This document shows, piece by piece, positions 1 to 8,327 of a stretch of 64,000 nucleotides of DNA. Origin of the DNA: Uruburuella testudinis (GTDB lineage Bacteria > Pseudomonadota > Gammaproteobacteria > Burkholderiales > Neisseriaceae). Each line of letters opens with the position of its first letter. Position 1 is the stretch's first letter. The position numbers and the translations under genes were made by a program. The stretch lies in assembly GCF_022870865.1 (NCBI RefSeq), contig NZ_CP091508.1:930001-994000 (forward strand), written 5' to 3'. The notes below the pieces were generated by a model. The model was not told where the DNA came from and did not search any database. It saw nothing but the letters and a program-made list of their open reading frames with translations.

Positions 1-946
1 CGGTGCATTTCGCCGCGAATCGCTGAAAGGTTCGACCATTGAAAACACCTATTCGGGCGCGCTGTCGTTTATGCGCCGCCGCTACACGCGCGATTTGAGC
101 GAAGCCGATGTGGTGGTGTCGGGGGTGCCGCTCGATTTGGCCACCACGTTCCGCCCCGGTGCGCGCCTCGGCCCGGCAGCCATCCGCGCCGCCAGCGTGC
201 AGTTGGCCGAGCTGAATCTGTTTCCGTGGGGCTTTGATCCGTTTGACGATTTGGCGGTGATTGACTACGGCGATTGCTGGTTTGATGCGCATCAGCCGTG
301 GACGATACGGGAAACCATCAAACAGCATGCGCTGGATATTATTCAAAACAGCAACGCTAAAATGCTCACTTTCGGCGGCGATCATTTCATCACTTATCCG
401 CTGTTGCAGGCGCATGCCGAAAAATACGGCAAACCGTTGAGCCTGCTGCATTTTGATGCCCATTGCGATACTTGGCCGGACGATGCGCCGGAATCGCTCA
501 ACCACGGCACCATGTTTTATAAAGCCATCAAAGACGGCCTGATTGATCCGGCCACTTCCGCGCAAGTGGGCATCCGCACCTGGAACAGCGATTTTATGGG
601 CATGAACATGTTGTTTGCACCGTGGGTTAACGAAAACGGCGTTGAAGCCACCGTGCAGCGGATTCATGAGATTATCGGCGGCAATCCTGTTTATCTCACT
701 TTTGATATCGACTGCCTCGACCCCGCATTTGCCCCGGGCACCGGCACCCCCGTGCCCGGCGGCCTCAATTCGCATACCGCGCTCGGCATCATCCGCAGCC
801 TGGGTGGTTTGAACATTGTCGGCATGGATGTGGTGGAAGTGTCGCCCGCTTACGACAACGCCGAAATCACCGCCATTGCCGCCGCCCACGTGGCTGCGGA
901 TATGTTGTGCCTGATGCGCAATAAAAAAGTGGCCGGCAAACTGTAA
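1..946 (+). CDS. speB: Agmatinase-type ureohydrolase, 5' end outside window
   Basis: The frame is open from base 2 and continues upstream of the in-frame ATG at 71, so the gene is cut by the window edge; the residues before that ATG (GSTIENTYSGALSFM) fit the family N-terminus. The product is a ureohydrolase (arginase/agmatinase fold) that would hydrolyse agmatine to putrescine and urea in the cytoplasm. Manganese-binding motifs are visible: FGGDHF near 370, FDAHCD near 453 and FDIDCLDP near 702, followed by GTGTPVPGG. The family call is firm. Substrate choice (agmatine rather than guanidinobutyrate or another guanidino compound) is inferred from neisserial orthologues. An inverted pair of uptake sequences follows the stop. 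Confidence 0.9.
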   Translation, partial: GAFRRESLKGSTIENTYSGALSFMRRRYTRDLSEADVVVSGVPLDLATTFRPGARLGPAAIRAASVQLAELNLFPWGFDPFDDLAVIDYGDCWFDAHQPWTIRETIKQHALDIIQNSNAKMLTFGGDHFITYPLLQAHAEKYGKPLSLLHFDAHCDTWPDDAPESLNHGTMFYKAIKDGLIDPATSAQVGIRTWNSDFMGMNMLFAPWVNENGVEATVQRIHEIIGGNPVYLTFDIDCLDPAFAPGTGTPVPGGLNSHTALGIIRSLGGLNIVGMDVVEVSPAYDNAEITAIAAAHVAADMLCLMRNKKVAGKL

Positions 947-956
947 GGGCTTGATA

Positions 957-998
957 GAGGCCGTCTGAATGTTTGCAGCACTGTTCAGACGGCCTTTT
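957..998 (+). terminator. DUS-pair terminator after speB
   Basis: AGGCCGTCTGAA (958-969) and its inverse TTCAGACGGCCT (984-995) form a 12-bp stem followed by TTTT. Inverted uptake sequences commonly serve as terminators in Neisseriaceae. Confidence 0.75.
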
Positions 999-1023
999 GC
1001 CATCAAATCATCGAGTATGGGTT

Positions 1024-2016
1024 ATGACTTCCAAAAAACGCATTTTCGTTCTTTACACCGGCGGCACCATCGGCATGAGCCAAAGCCCGCAAGGCCTGCG
1101 CCCCGATACCGCATTAGTGGGCACAGCATTGGCGCCGTTTTCAGACGGCCTCGAATTCGACTGGCACGTGTGCAACCCGCTGATTGATTCTTCGGCAGTT
1201 ACGCTGCAAAACTGGTGCGACTGGTTGGATTTGCTGGCTGCTAAAATACCGCACTACGACGGTATTTTGGTGTTGCACGGCACCGACACCATGGCTTATA
1301 CGGCCAATATCTTGGCGCTGGCGTTGCCGGGCTTAGACAAACCCGTGGTGCTGACCGGCTCGCAATGGCCGTTTGACAGCAAAGGCAGCGATGCGCCGCT
1401 GAATCTGGCCACTGCCGTTGCCGCCTTGGAGACAGCCGATTTGCGTGAAGTGGCGATTGCCTTTAACGGCGCACTTTTTCCCGCAGTGGGCAGCAGCAAA
1501 AGCAGCACTGAAACCGCCGCCGGGTTCAGCAACCCGCATTTCGGCATGTTGGGAGAATGGTCGGCAGCACAAGGCTGGCAAGGGTTGGCGCTCAGGCCGT
1601 CTGAAAAGGCGCGGGCGTTGGTAAAACAATCTCTGAATCCGCAAGCCAAAGTGGTTTGCCATACCCTCACGCCCGGGTTTTCTGCCGAAGCTCTCAGCAC
1701 CGGCCTCGGCAACATCGCTGCCGATGCCGTGATTCTGCAAAGTTACGGTCACGGCAATGCGCCGGCAGATGCCGCCTTTATCAGCGCGGTGAAGGCATTT
1801 ACCGGCAAAGGCGGCCTGGTGTTGAACATCAGCCAGGTGCCGCAAGGTTGCGCAGCGGCGGTGTATGCGCAAGGTGATGCGCTCCGACAGGCGGGTGTAA
1901 TCAACGGCGGCAAAGCCAATCTGGAAACCGCCGTGGCTTTACTGACGCTGGCGGTGTCGGCGGGCTGGCAGGCCGAGCAGGTGCGGGCGTGTTTGACGCG
2001 GCTGCAATTGGTTTGA
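1024..2016 (+). CDS. ansA: Type I (cytoplasmic) L-asparaginase
   Basis: This 330-residue protein hydrolyses asparagine to aspartate and ammonia. The first signature, TGGTIGM, is at residues 12-18 and carries the nucleophilic threonine. The second, HGTDTMAYTA, lies near residues 83-92 with the Thr-Asp pair. There is no signal peptide, which fits the cytoplasmic AnsA type. The frame is open upstream, but ATG 1024 puts the family N-terminus (KKRIFVLYTGG) at the right distance; the earlier possible starts lie inside the terminator of speB. Uptake sequences inside the gene are read as SDGL and RPSE peptides near residues 41 and 183. It stands alone between two DUS-pair terminators. Confidence 0.9.
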   Translation: MTSKKRIFVLYTGGTIGMSQSPQGLRPDTALVGTALAPFSDGLEFDWHVCNPLIDSSAVTLQNWCDWLDLLAAKIPHYDGILVLHGTDTMAYTANILALALPGLDKPVVLTGSQWPFDSKGSDAPLNLATAVAALETADLREVAIAFNGALFPAVGSSKSSTETAAGFSNPHFGMLGEWSAAQGWQGLALRPSEKARALVKQSLNPQAKVVCHTLTPGFSAEALSTGLGNIAADAVILQSYGHGNAPADAAFISAVKAFTGKGGLVLNISQVPQGCAAAVYAQGDALRQAGVINGGKANLETAVALLTLAVSAGWQAEQVRACLTRLQLV

Positions 2017-2032
2017 TGCCATAACCACCATT

Positions 2033-2064
2033 GAGGCCGTCTGAACAATTGTTCAGACGGCCTC
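2033..2064 (+). terminator. DUS-pair terminator after ansA
   Basis: Perfect palindrome: AGGCCGTCTGAA at 2034-2045, loop CAATTG, inverse DUS at 2052-2063. It would work in either direction. Confidence 0.75.
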
Positions 2065-2110
2065 GATTTGTTCGCACAGCCGTTCGGCCGAATTATGATG
2101 CAGGGCATCT

Positions 2111-2224
2111 TAGGGTTTCTTGATTATTTATATATCATCATATTTTTTGCGCTATCTGCACTTTTTTATCACAAAAAATTATCACAAAAAAATCTGAGTC
2201 ATTCTGAATGGTCAGGACATTCTA
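2111..2224. repeat. MITE-like TA-flanked element, degenerate copy left of the IS
   Basis: It begins TAGGGTTTCTTGA and ends TGGTCAGGACATTCTA, matching both ends of the ~160-bp palindromic family described at 3342-3505, but the middle is shortened and AT-rich. The terminal TA is the junction into which the IS630 element is inserted. Confidence 0.65.
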
Positions 2225-3341
2225 TAGATTCGGCAATTAAATATACCAACATCCGGCATATCGTACATGCGAGTCGCCGAAGTAGGCCATCACCCGTTTC
2301 GGTGTGCTGCAAATAGACTCCATAATCCGAACAACCGCACTACGCAGCTTTGCTTTCGTCCGCACCGGAACCATCGCACTGATAACTTGCTTCAAGTCTG
2401 CATTCAAGCGCTCATCCGGATTCAGCTCGGGGCTATAACTGGGTAAATGGAACACCTCGATTTCATCACAATGCTCTGCCAGCCAGGCTTTCACTTTTTT
2501 ACTGTGATGCACCCTTAAGTTATCCAGTATCAAAAAAACTTTGCGCCCGACTTCTTGGCACAGAGACTGCATAAATTTAATCAGCTTGTCTGCATCAAAC
2601 GCTACATCAATAATCATCCAGTGCGCCTTTGCTCGGTTGTTGACGGTGGAAATCATTGACAGTTTGTGCCGGGTGCCGCCAACGGCATAAGTCACCGGCG
2701 TTTTCCCCTTGGGCGAATAGCTTCTGCCTCTGACATCGGTATTAACCAAGGCGGTTTCATCACCCCAATGAATTTCGGCATTTTCTGCTTTTGCCCGCCG
2801 GGCTATGCTCGGATAGGTTTCATCCAACCAGGTTTTTACGGCTTCAGGTTGCTGTTCGTATGCTTTTTTAATCGGCTTTTGCGGGGTGAAGCCCCAGCGT
2901 TGGAGATAAGAGCCTACCGTGCGCACCGGCATGTCGATTTCTAATTCTTGTAAAATCAGTTCTTTCACTGCATTGCGCGTCCATAAGGCGAAGTCCATTT
3001 TCAACTGTTCCGGGCGTTGCTCGATAATCAGCTTTTGGATATAGGCTTCTTGTTCGGCATTCAATTGCCGATATTCGCCCGGGCTGCGCCCTCGTTTTTT
3101 AGGTTTAAGCGCTGTCATTCCGCCCTCTTGGTAAGTGGTAATGGCCTGACGGACGGCTTCATAACACATGCCTACGGCTTGGGTGATTTTGATAATTCCC
3201 ATGCCCATCTTGTGCAGCCGGATGACTTGTTTTCGTTTCTCGTACAAGGCGTCGGCTGATAGTTTTCGGGTGTCTTCTTTTTCCATATCGGTTTGGACAG
3301 TGAAAGTATTGAATGGTTCATATATTTAATTGCCGAATCTA
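2225..3341 (-). mobile_element. IS630-family insertion sequence, complete
   Basis: The element is 1117 bp with perfect 21-bp terminal inverted repeats (2225-2245 and 3321-3341; outer bases TAGATTCGGCAATTAAATA). A TA dinucleotide sits directly outside each end (2223-2224, 3342-3343), as expected for the TA target duplication of the IS630/Tc1-mariner group. A single intact transposase gene fills it. Both flanks are copies of an unrelated MITE-like repeat, so the IS entered the TA shared by two adjacent repeat elements. Confidence 0.9.
2237..3286 (-). CDS. IS630-family DDE transposase
   Basis: This 349-residue transposase is uninterrupted. An N-terminal helix-turn-helix region (about residues 15-70) is followed by a Pro/Lys/Arg-rich linker. 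The DDE catalytic domain then shows WGDET (first Asp), FLILDNLRVHHS (second Asp) and LPSYSPELNPDERLNADLK (catalytic Glu region), the classic IS630 pattern. The stop codon lies inside the left terminal repeat. The full-length frame with perfect ends suggests a recent, probably active insertion. The subfamily cannot be named from sequence reading alone. Confidence 0.93.
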   Translation of the reverse strand: MEKEDTRKLSADALYEKRKQVIRLHKMGMGIIKITQAVGMCYEAVRQAITTYQEGGMTALKPKKRGRSPGEYRQLNAEQEAYIQKLIIEQRPEQLKMDFALWTRNAVKELILQELEIDMPVRTVGSYLQRWGFTPQKPIKKAYEQQPEAVKTWLDETYPSIARRAKAENAEIHWGDETALVNTDVRGRSYSPKGKTPVTYAVGGTRHKLSMISTVNNRAKAHWMIIDVAFDADKLIKFMQSLCQEVGRKVFLILDNLRVHHSKKVKAWLAEHCDEIEVFHLPSYSPELNPDERLNADLKQVISAMVPVRTKAKLRSAVVRIMESICSTPKRVMAYFGDSHVRYAGCWYI

Positions 3342-3505
3342 TAGGGTGTCCGGACCATTCGATTTACGGGTGTATTTTGCCCCTGAAAACGCATCTGCTG
3401 CGTTAAAAAGCCTCGCAAGATGGCCAATCTTGCTGCGTTTTTTGCCTGGCATCTGCATTTTCAGGAACAAAAATCCCCTCATAAACAAATTGTCCGAACA
3501 CCCTA
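3342..3505. repeat. MITE-like TA-flanked palindromic element (reference copy)
   Basis: About 164 bp, starting TAGGGTGTCCGGACCATTCG and ending TTGTCCGAACACCCTA. The two arms are imperfect inverted repeats of each other over nearly 78 bases; the centre is a perfect small hairpin, GCAAGAT / ATCTTGC. The ends with TA on both sides look like an IS630/mariner-type miniature element. No coding capacity is evident; open frames through it (peptides like FAPENASAALKSLAR) are shared by all copies and are not real genes. Confidence 0.8.
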
Positions 3506-3513
3506 GTTTCAGG

Positions 3514-3996
3514 CTAAAGATATTTGCGCATCAGTTCGCATTCTACCGTTACTTCGCGATTGAGCGGCAACACTGCAGCACCCAATGATTCGTAATCATT
3601 GAGTTTGTAAAACCCGATGGAATTCAACGAGGCATAAAGTTTGATAAAGCTCAGCCCCGCTTCTTGCGCCAGCTCTTCGGCGCGGTGCAGCAGCGCGGTG
3701 CCCAAGCCTTGATTATGCACGAAAGGGTGCACATACAGCGCGTCCAGCTGCGCTTCTTTCAAATCAAGCTGGAAAAAGCCCTGAATATGGTTTTTGTATT
3801 CGACCACCCACAGTGCTTTGCCGGCATCGGCCAGGGTGTCGAGATAGCTGTCGGGGCTGAGCAGATCGCGCCAGGCATCGAGAATACGGTCGTTATAGCT
3901 GCGGGCGCAGGTGTATTGCACCGAATAAACGTGGGCGTTGTAGATATGTTCGCAATCGTGCGCTGTGGCGGGGCGGAGGACGGTAATCAGGCTCAT
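3514..3996 (-). CDS. GNAT-family N-acetyltransferase
   Basis: The 160-residue protein has the GNAT fold. Residues 4-30 (ITVLRPATAHDCEHIYNAH) form the usual first strand and helix. Motif A, LYVHPFVHNQGLGTALL (about 88-104), holds the acetyl-CoA pyrophosphate-binding Gln-x-x-Gly-x-Gly pattern. A late SIGFYKLNDYES segment is typical of motif B. The acceptor substrate cannot be told. It starts at ATG 3996, is monocistronic, and ends about 10 bases from a MITE-like repeat. Confidence 0.85.
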   Translation of the reverse strand: MSLITVLRPATAHDCEHIYNAHVYSVQYTCARSYNDRILDAWRDLLSPDSYLDTLADAGKALWVVEYKNHIQGFFQLDLKEAQLDALYVHPFVHNQGLGTALLHRAEELAQEAGLSFIKLYASLNSIGFYKLNDYESLGAAVLPLNREVTVECELMRKYL

Positions 3997-4023
3997 AGGG
4001 CGGCTTTGTAGAAAATGTTGTTC

Positions 4024-4075
4024 ATACCCGTTCGCAAAAATAATCTAACGGCGTTGGCTGACTTTTTGTGAATCA
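4024..4075. repeat. Short family-B repeat (ACCCATTCACAAAA type)
   Basis: The left end ATACCCGTTCGCAAAAATAA and right end TTTTTGTGAATCATT are inverted relatives of each other and match the ends of other intergenic copies (for example 5917-5997 and 23909-24009). This copy is short and diverged. Confidence 0.45.
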
Positions 4076-4159
4076 TTATTCAGACGGCCTTTATATGGCT
4101 TGAGGCCGTCTGAAAGAATCATGTGGAATGGTGGGATTATATAGCCAAATCAATCAATC

Positions 4160-4275
4160 ATACCAATTCAGAAAAATAATCTGGCTGTGTCGGCCTGCCA
4201 AGCCAACCAGCCTGCAACCTGTACGGTTTCGGCTGGGGTGTTCTTTTTGACAGCTTGCTTTTGTGCATGGGTATA
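4160..4275. repeat. Family-B repeat between the GNAT gene and mltG
   Basis: The left end is ATACCAATTCAGAAAAATAA and the right end is GCTTTTGTGCATGGGTAT, an inverted match to it. The interior is unrelated to any gene. Together with the copy at 4024-4075 it fills the roughly 300-base gap 3997-4294, apart from two single uptake sequences near 4080 and 4104. Confidence 0.45.
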
Positions 4276-4294
4276 CGCGATTGGTTACAGCATG

Positions 4295-5293
4295 TTATTG
4301 GCGTTTTAAAATATATTTGCGTACCGCTGCATTGTGCTCGTCGAGGGTGTGGCTGAATTGGCTCAGACCGCTGCCGTCCATTTTTGAGACGAAATACAGG
4401 TATTTCGCCGTAGAAGGATGGGCGGCAGCTTCCAATGCGGCGCGGCCGGGCAGTGCGATGGGGGTGGGGGTGAGGCCGGCGCGGGTATAGGTATTGTAAG
4501 GCGTGTCGCGTTGCAAATCGGCTCTGCGGATGCGCCCCTGATAGCGGCTGCCCATGCCGTAAATCACGGTGGGGTCGGTTTGCAGGCGCATGCCGATGGA
4601 GAGGCGGTTGACAAAGACGGCGGCTACATGGCGGCGGTCGGCTTCGTGGCCGGTTTCTTTTTCAATCAGGCTGGCCATAATCAGCAGCTCATACGGGTTT
4701 TGATAGGGCAGGCCGCTTTGGCGCTCATCCCATGCGGCTTGCAGACGGCGCTGCATGGTGCGGTAGGCGAGGCGGTAAATCTGTACATCGCTGCTGTCGG
4801 CATCGACTTCGTAGCTGTCGGGGAAAAACAAACCTTCGGGGTGGCGGCCGGGGGCGTCGGCATCGATTTCCTGCAACAGTTTTTCATCGCTCCAGCCGCG
4901 GGTGTCGTGGCGGATATCGGCGGTGTTGTTGATGATGTTGCGCATCTGCGAAAAACGCATGCCTTCGGTAATGCGCACGGTGATGGTGTCGGGACGGCCG
5001 TCGCGCAGGCGTTTTAAAATCTGCCAGGCCGACACATTGGCGGGCAGGCGGTAGGTGCCGCTGTGCAATTGGTTGTGCGCACCCGTCAAATAGGCGGCGG
5101 CCAGTAGAGCATGGCGGTTGTATACGATATCGTCGTCTGCCAGTTTGCGGCTGACGGCGGAAATGCCCTGGCCTTTTTCCACTTTCATGCGGTAAGTCTG
5201 GCCGTTGTGTTTGGGGGCAAACAACAGGCCTGCCCATAGGGCGGCGGCAAGCAGCAGCAAGCCGGAAAAAAGTTTAAACAATTTGCTCAACAT
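4295..5293 (-). CDS. mltG: Endolytic murein transglycosylase
   Basis: MltG (YceG/DUF1346 family) cleaves nascent glycan strands at the inner membrane and sets their length. The 332-residue protein has a single N-terminal membrane segment (about residues 5-26) and a periplasmic YceG domain. Landmarks are EGLFFPDSY (153-161) and ASLIEKETG (207-215); Glu211 corresponds to the catalytic glutamate of E. coli MltG. The length is normal for the family. In many bacteria mltG precedes tmk; here it stands alone, divergent from msrB. Confidence 0.93.
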   Translation of the reverse strand: MLSKLFKLFSGLLLLAAALWAGLLFAPKHNGQTYRMKVEKGQGISAVSRKLADDDIVYNRHALLAAAYLTGAHNQLHSGTYRLPANVSAWQILKRLRDGRPDTITVRITEGMRFSQMRNIINNTADIRHDTRGWSDEKLLQEIDADAPGRHPEGLFFPDSYEVDADSSDVQIYRLAYRTMQRRLQAAWDERQSGLPYQNPYELLIMASLIEKETGHEADRRHVAAVFVNRLSIGMRLQTDPTVIYGMGSRYQGRIRRADLQRDTPYNTYTRAGLTPTPIALPGRAALEAAAHPSTAKYLYFVSKMDGSGLSQFSHTLDEHNAAVRKYILKRQ

Positions 5294-5352
5294 AAATATA
5301 CAAAACCGAAAAATTCAGACGGCAGTATAAAGCCGAAACCGCCGCCGCGCTA

Positions 5353-5361
5353 TGCTACAAT
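5353..5361 (+). promoter_or_regulatory. Possible extended -10 upstream of msrB
   Basis: TGCTACAAT reads as an extended -10 element about 120 bases before the msrB start. No convincing -35 hexamer was found. Confidence 0.3.
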
Positions 5362-5483
5362 GCGTAAAAGAAATGTCTGCCGGCAGTGTGGGGCATCGAG
5401 GTTGGCGAACGGGCTGAATCTGCCTTCGCTGCCCGCCGTTAAATTGGCTGTTGCCGGCATCTGCATATGAAAAAAGGATTTTT

Positions 5484-5876
5484 ATGGATAAAATCTACAA
5501 AACCGATGAAGCGTGGCGCTCAGAGCTGCCGCCGGAAGTTTACCGCATTACCCGCGAGGCCGGCACCGAGCGGCCGTTTAGCGGCGAATATCATGATTTT
5601 GATGCCGCCGGCGATTATCATTGCGCCTGTTGCGGCACGTTGCTGTTTAAATCGCAGCAGAAATTTGAAAGCCATTGCGGCTGGCCGGCATTTTTTGACG
5701 AAGCACAAGCGGGCAGCACATACCGTGTGCGCGATTTGAGCCACGGCATGGTGCGCGAAGAAGTGCGTTGCAGCCGTTGCGACGCCCATTTGGGGCATGT
5801 GTTTCCCGACGGCCCCAAGCCCACGGGTGAGCGCTATTGCATCAATTCGCTGGCCATGAAATTCGAACCGCAATAG
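5484..5876 (+). CDS. msrB: Peptide-methionine (R)-S-oxide reductase, stand-alone MsrB
   Basis: This 130-residue enzyme reduces methionine-R-sulfoxide in oxidised proteins. Zinc-binding CxxC pairs are at residues 47/50 and 96/99. The catalytic cysteine is Cys119 in GERYCINS, and CGWPAF (65-70) is the conserved substrate pocket. ATG 5484 was chosen because AAAAGGA precedes it at proper spacing and the longer open frame begins with non-conserved residues. Pathogenic Neisseria also carry a fused, exported MsrA/B (PilB); this is a separate cytoplasmic-type protein without a signal peptide. Confidence 0.93.
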   Translation: MDKIYKTDEAWRSELPPEVYRITREAGTERPFSGEYHDFDAAGDYHCACCGTLLFKSQQKFESHCGWPAFFDEAQAGSTYRVRDLSHGMVREEVRCSRCDAHLGHVFPDGPKPTGERYCINSLAMKFEPQ

Positions 5877-5879
5877 TTT

Positions 5880-5916
5880 TTCAGACGGCCTTCAAGCATC
5901 AAACAGGCCGTCTGAA
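5880..5916 (+). terminator. DUS-pair terminator after msrB
   Basis: TTCAGACGGCCT (5880-5891) pairs with AGGCCGTCTGAA (5905-5916) four bases after the msrB stop. No long T-run follows. Confidence 0.6.
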
Positions 5917-5997
5917 ACCCATTTACAAAAGTAAGCGAAACCGCTCCTCTTCGAGCCCAAGCGGGTTGATGCTGTTAGGTCACTTTTGTGAATGGGC
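5917..5997. repeat. Family-B repeat with inverted ends
   Basis: The left end ACCCATTTACAAAAGTAAGC and the right end CACTTTTGTGAATGGGC are inverted repeats of about 17 bases. The right end supplies an ATG (5992) in frame with ampD. Confidence 0.55.
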
Positions 5998-6015
5998 ATG
6001 AAAACGGAAAAGCAC

Positions 6016-6579
6016 ATGCACACAAAAGATTGGCAACAAGGCTGGTGGCAGGCCGCGCGGCGGGTGGATTCGCCCAATTTCGCACCGCGAGCGGCCGATG
6101 AAAAAATTTCGCTGGTGGTGCTGCACAATATCTCGCTGCCGCCGTTTGAATACGGCAACGGCGCGGTGGAGGCATTGTTTACCAACCGTATCGATGCGGC
6201 AGCGCACCCGTTTTTCAGCATACTTACCGAATTGCGCGTGTCCAGCCATTTTCTGATTACACGTAAGGGCGGCGCAGTGCAGTTTGTTTCATGCGACCAC
6301 ATGGCCTATCACGCCGGAATATCGTCGTTTCGGGGGCGGGAAAAATGCAATGCCTTTTCAATCGGCATCGAATTGGAAGGCTGCGATTTTGAACCTTTTA
6401 CCGATGCGCAGTATCAATGTTTGAGCAAGCTGTTAAAAGCGATAGCCGCCGCCTATCCGGTTGAGGCAGTGAGCGGCCACCAGCATATCGCCCCCGGCCG
6501 CAAGAGCGACCCCGGCCATTTTTTTGATTGGGCGCGTGTATACGGTTGCGGTATGGAAGTGGCCGTGGGCGGCAGTTAA
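6016..6579 (+). CDS. ampD: 1,6-anhydro-N-acetylmuramyl-L-alanine amidase
   Basis: AmpD removes the peptide from anhydro-muropeptides during cell-wall recycling in the cytoplasm. With the start at ATG 6016 (GGAAAAG upstream) the protein has 187 residues, the usual AmpD length. Zinc ligands are His37 (VVLHN), His155 (SGHQHI) and Asp165 (KSDPG); Lys163 and Glu119 fit the catalytic positions. Two more in-frame ATGs (5992, 5998) lie in the end of a dispersed repeat, so a start there would add eight repeat-derived residues. The insertion has moved whatever promoter lay upstream. Confidence 0.92.
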   Translation: MHTKDWQQGWWQAARRVDSPNFAPRAADEKISLVVLHNISLPPFEYGNGAVEALFTNRIDAAAHPFFSILTELRVSSHFLITRKGGAVQFVSCDHMAYHAGISSFRGREKCNAFSIGIELEGCDFEPFTDAQYQCLSKLLKAIAAAYPVEAVSGHQHIAPGRKSDPGHFFDWARVYGCGMEVAVGGS

Positions 6580-6610
6580 CGCTTCCTTACCTTTTTCAGA
6601 CGGCATTAGG

Positions 6611-6639
6611 CTGTCATAGCAGATAAATTTCGCTATAAT
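6611..6639 (+). promoter_or_regulatory. Probable sigma-70 promoter of zipA
   Basis: CTGTCA (6611-6616), a 17-base spacer, and TATAAT (6634-6639), about 47 bases before the zipA start. Confidence 0.6.
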
Positions 6640-6685
6640 TCCGCATACTGCAACGACTAACCCTCACACAGGTTTACCTATTATT

Positions 6686-7975
6686 ATGAGTGATGCAACG
6701 CTGATTATTCTGGTTTTCGCCCTCGCGGTTATTTTGGGCGTGATTGCCTACAATATGTATCAGGAAAACAAATACCGCCAGCAGGTGCGCGAGCAATTCG
6801 GCCATGCCGATAAAGATGCGCTGTTGGGCAGCCAAACCGATCATGTGCGCGACGGCAAAAAACAGGCCGATACGGCGGCTGCGCCGATTAAGCCTTTGCG
6901 TCAGAAAGATATTTCCAAATCTCAGGCCGCAGAGCCGGCTTCTGTTGCCGAAGAGAAAAACGATTTGTTTGCCGTCAAAACAGCTGAGGCGGCAGAGGCT
7001 GTGCCGGCGGTGGCTGAAACGCAGCCCGATTTTGTCGAGCCCGTTATCAAGCCTGAGCCGAAACCGGCCGAGGCCGCCTTTAATTTTGAAAAAATGCCTG
7101 CACCCGAGCGTTCGCAAACCAAAGTGGCGGGCCGGCAGAAGTTGTTGCTGAATATGGATGACCTCACCAAACTCGAGCTGCCGTGGTTTGATCCGCGCTT
7201 CGACTACATGGCTTATATCGCTTTGAGCGAACCGCAGGAGTTGCACGCCATTCCGCGCCTTTCCAGCCGCCACCGCTTTCAGATTGCCGGCTGCACCATG
7301 GATGACCGCTTTCAAATCGCCGAACCGATTCCCAGCGTTTATTATCAAGGCTTTGTTATCGGCTTGCAGGCCATCAGCCGCAGCGGCTTGTCCACCACGC
7401 AGGAAATCGAGCAGTTTGGCGCCCAAGTCAACAGCTTTGCCGAAAAAATGAATGGCGGCCTGCTGCTGACCGACATTGAAACATTTTTAAATGTGGCGCG
7501 GCCGTTGGATGAATTGTGCGCCCGTGTCGACCAAACCATTGCCATGCATTTGGTGTCGCGCGGCAGCATCAGCGGTATCGAACTGCGTGCGGCAGTGGAA
7601 AATCTGGGATTTGAGCTGGGGGTAGACGGCGCCTTCCACTTGGCCAATGAAAAAGGCGAGCCGCTGTTCAGCATCGTCAGCTTGGATAATTCGCCGTTTA
7701 CCTCGAGCCTGCTTTCCAGCCAGGCCTACCGCGGATTCAGCATGCTGTTTGATATCCCGCATGTGCCGGCGGGTGAGAAGCAGTTTAACCGCTTTATGGA
7801 TTTGGCCGTGAAGCTTTCCAGCACCTTGAGCTTGGATTTGGTGAACGATAAGTTGGAAGAGCTCTCCACGCAATGGTTGAAAGAAGTGCGCAGTTATGTG
7901 CTGGCGCGCCAGGAAGAAATGCAGAAAGTAGGCATCGAGCCGGGCGACGATTTGTCGCGGCGGCTGTTTTCTTAA
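6686..7975 (+). CDS. zipA: Cell division protein ZipA-like
   Basis: ZipA anchors FtsZ filaments to the inner membrane at the septum. The 429-residue protein has an N-terminal membrane segment (about 4-22), a charged and Ala/Pro/Glu-rich linker (about 30-150) and a C-terminal FtsZ-binding ZipA domain (about 290-420). Residues 150-280 hold conserved neisserial sequence (LPWFDPRFDYMAYIAL) between linker and domain. The position just before ligA matches the neisserial order. ATG 6686 lies directly after an AT-rich leader with the probable promoter at 6611-6639. Confidence 0.88.
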   Translation: MSDATLIILVFALAVILGVIAYNMYQENKYRQQVREQFGHADKDALLGSQTDHVRDGKKQADTAAAPIKPLRQKDISKSQAAEPASVAEEKNDLFAVKTAEAAEAVPAVAETQPDFVEPVIKPEPKPAEAAFNFEKMPAPERSQTKVAGRQKLLLNMDDLTKLELPWFDPRFDYMAYIALSEPQELHAIPRLSSRHRFQIAGCTMDDRFQIAEPIPSVYYQGFVIGLQAISRSGLSTTQEIEQFGAQVNSFAEKMNGGLLLTDIETFLNVARPLDELCARVDQTIAMHLVSRGSISGIELRAAVENLGFELGVDGAFHLANEKGEPLFSIVSLDNSPFTSSLLSSQAYRGFSMLFDIPHVPAGEKQFNRFMDLAVKLSSTLSLDLVNDKLEELSTQWLKEVRSYVLARQEEMQKVGIEPGDDLSRRLFS

Positions 7976-7988
7976 AAGCTGTGCCAGC

Positions 7989-8152
7989 TAGGGTTTCCTG
8001 ACCATTCGATTTATGCAGGGATTTTTGCCCCTGAAAACGCTCTGCTGCGTTAAAAAGCCTCGCAAGATGCCCAATCTTGCTGCGTTTTTTGCCTGGTATC
8101 TGTACTTCTATCGCAAAAAATCTGAGTCATTCTGAATGGTCAGGAAATCCTA
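7989..8152. repeat. MITE-like TA-flanked palindromic element
   Basis: A 164-bp copy beginning TAGGGTTTCCTGACCATTCG and ending ATGGTCAGGAAATCCTA. It keeps the central GCAAGAT...ATCTTGC hairpin. It lies 14 bases after the zipA stop and could act as its terminator. Confidence 0.75.
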
Positions 8153-8327
8153 GGCAACAATGCGGCGGGTGCAGGGTAAAATGCACCCGCTGATTGATTA
8201 GAGGCTGCCTATATTATTGCTTCAAAAGACAACCTGATTTCCATTCACAAAAGCAAGCTTCAGGCAGTGCAGCCGGTATTATAAAGAGGCGCAGTAACGC
8301 CGTAGCACTTTTTGATTCATTTCACTG

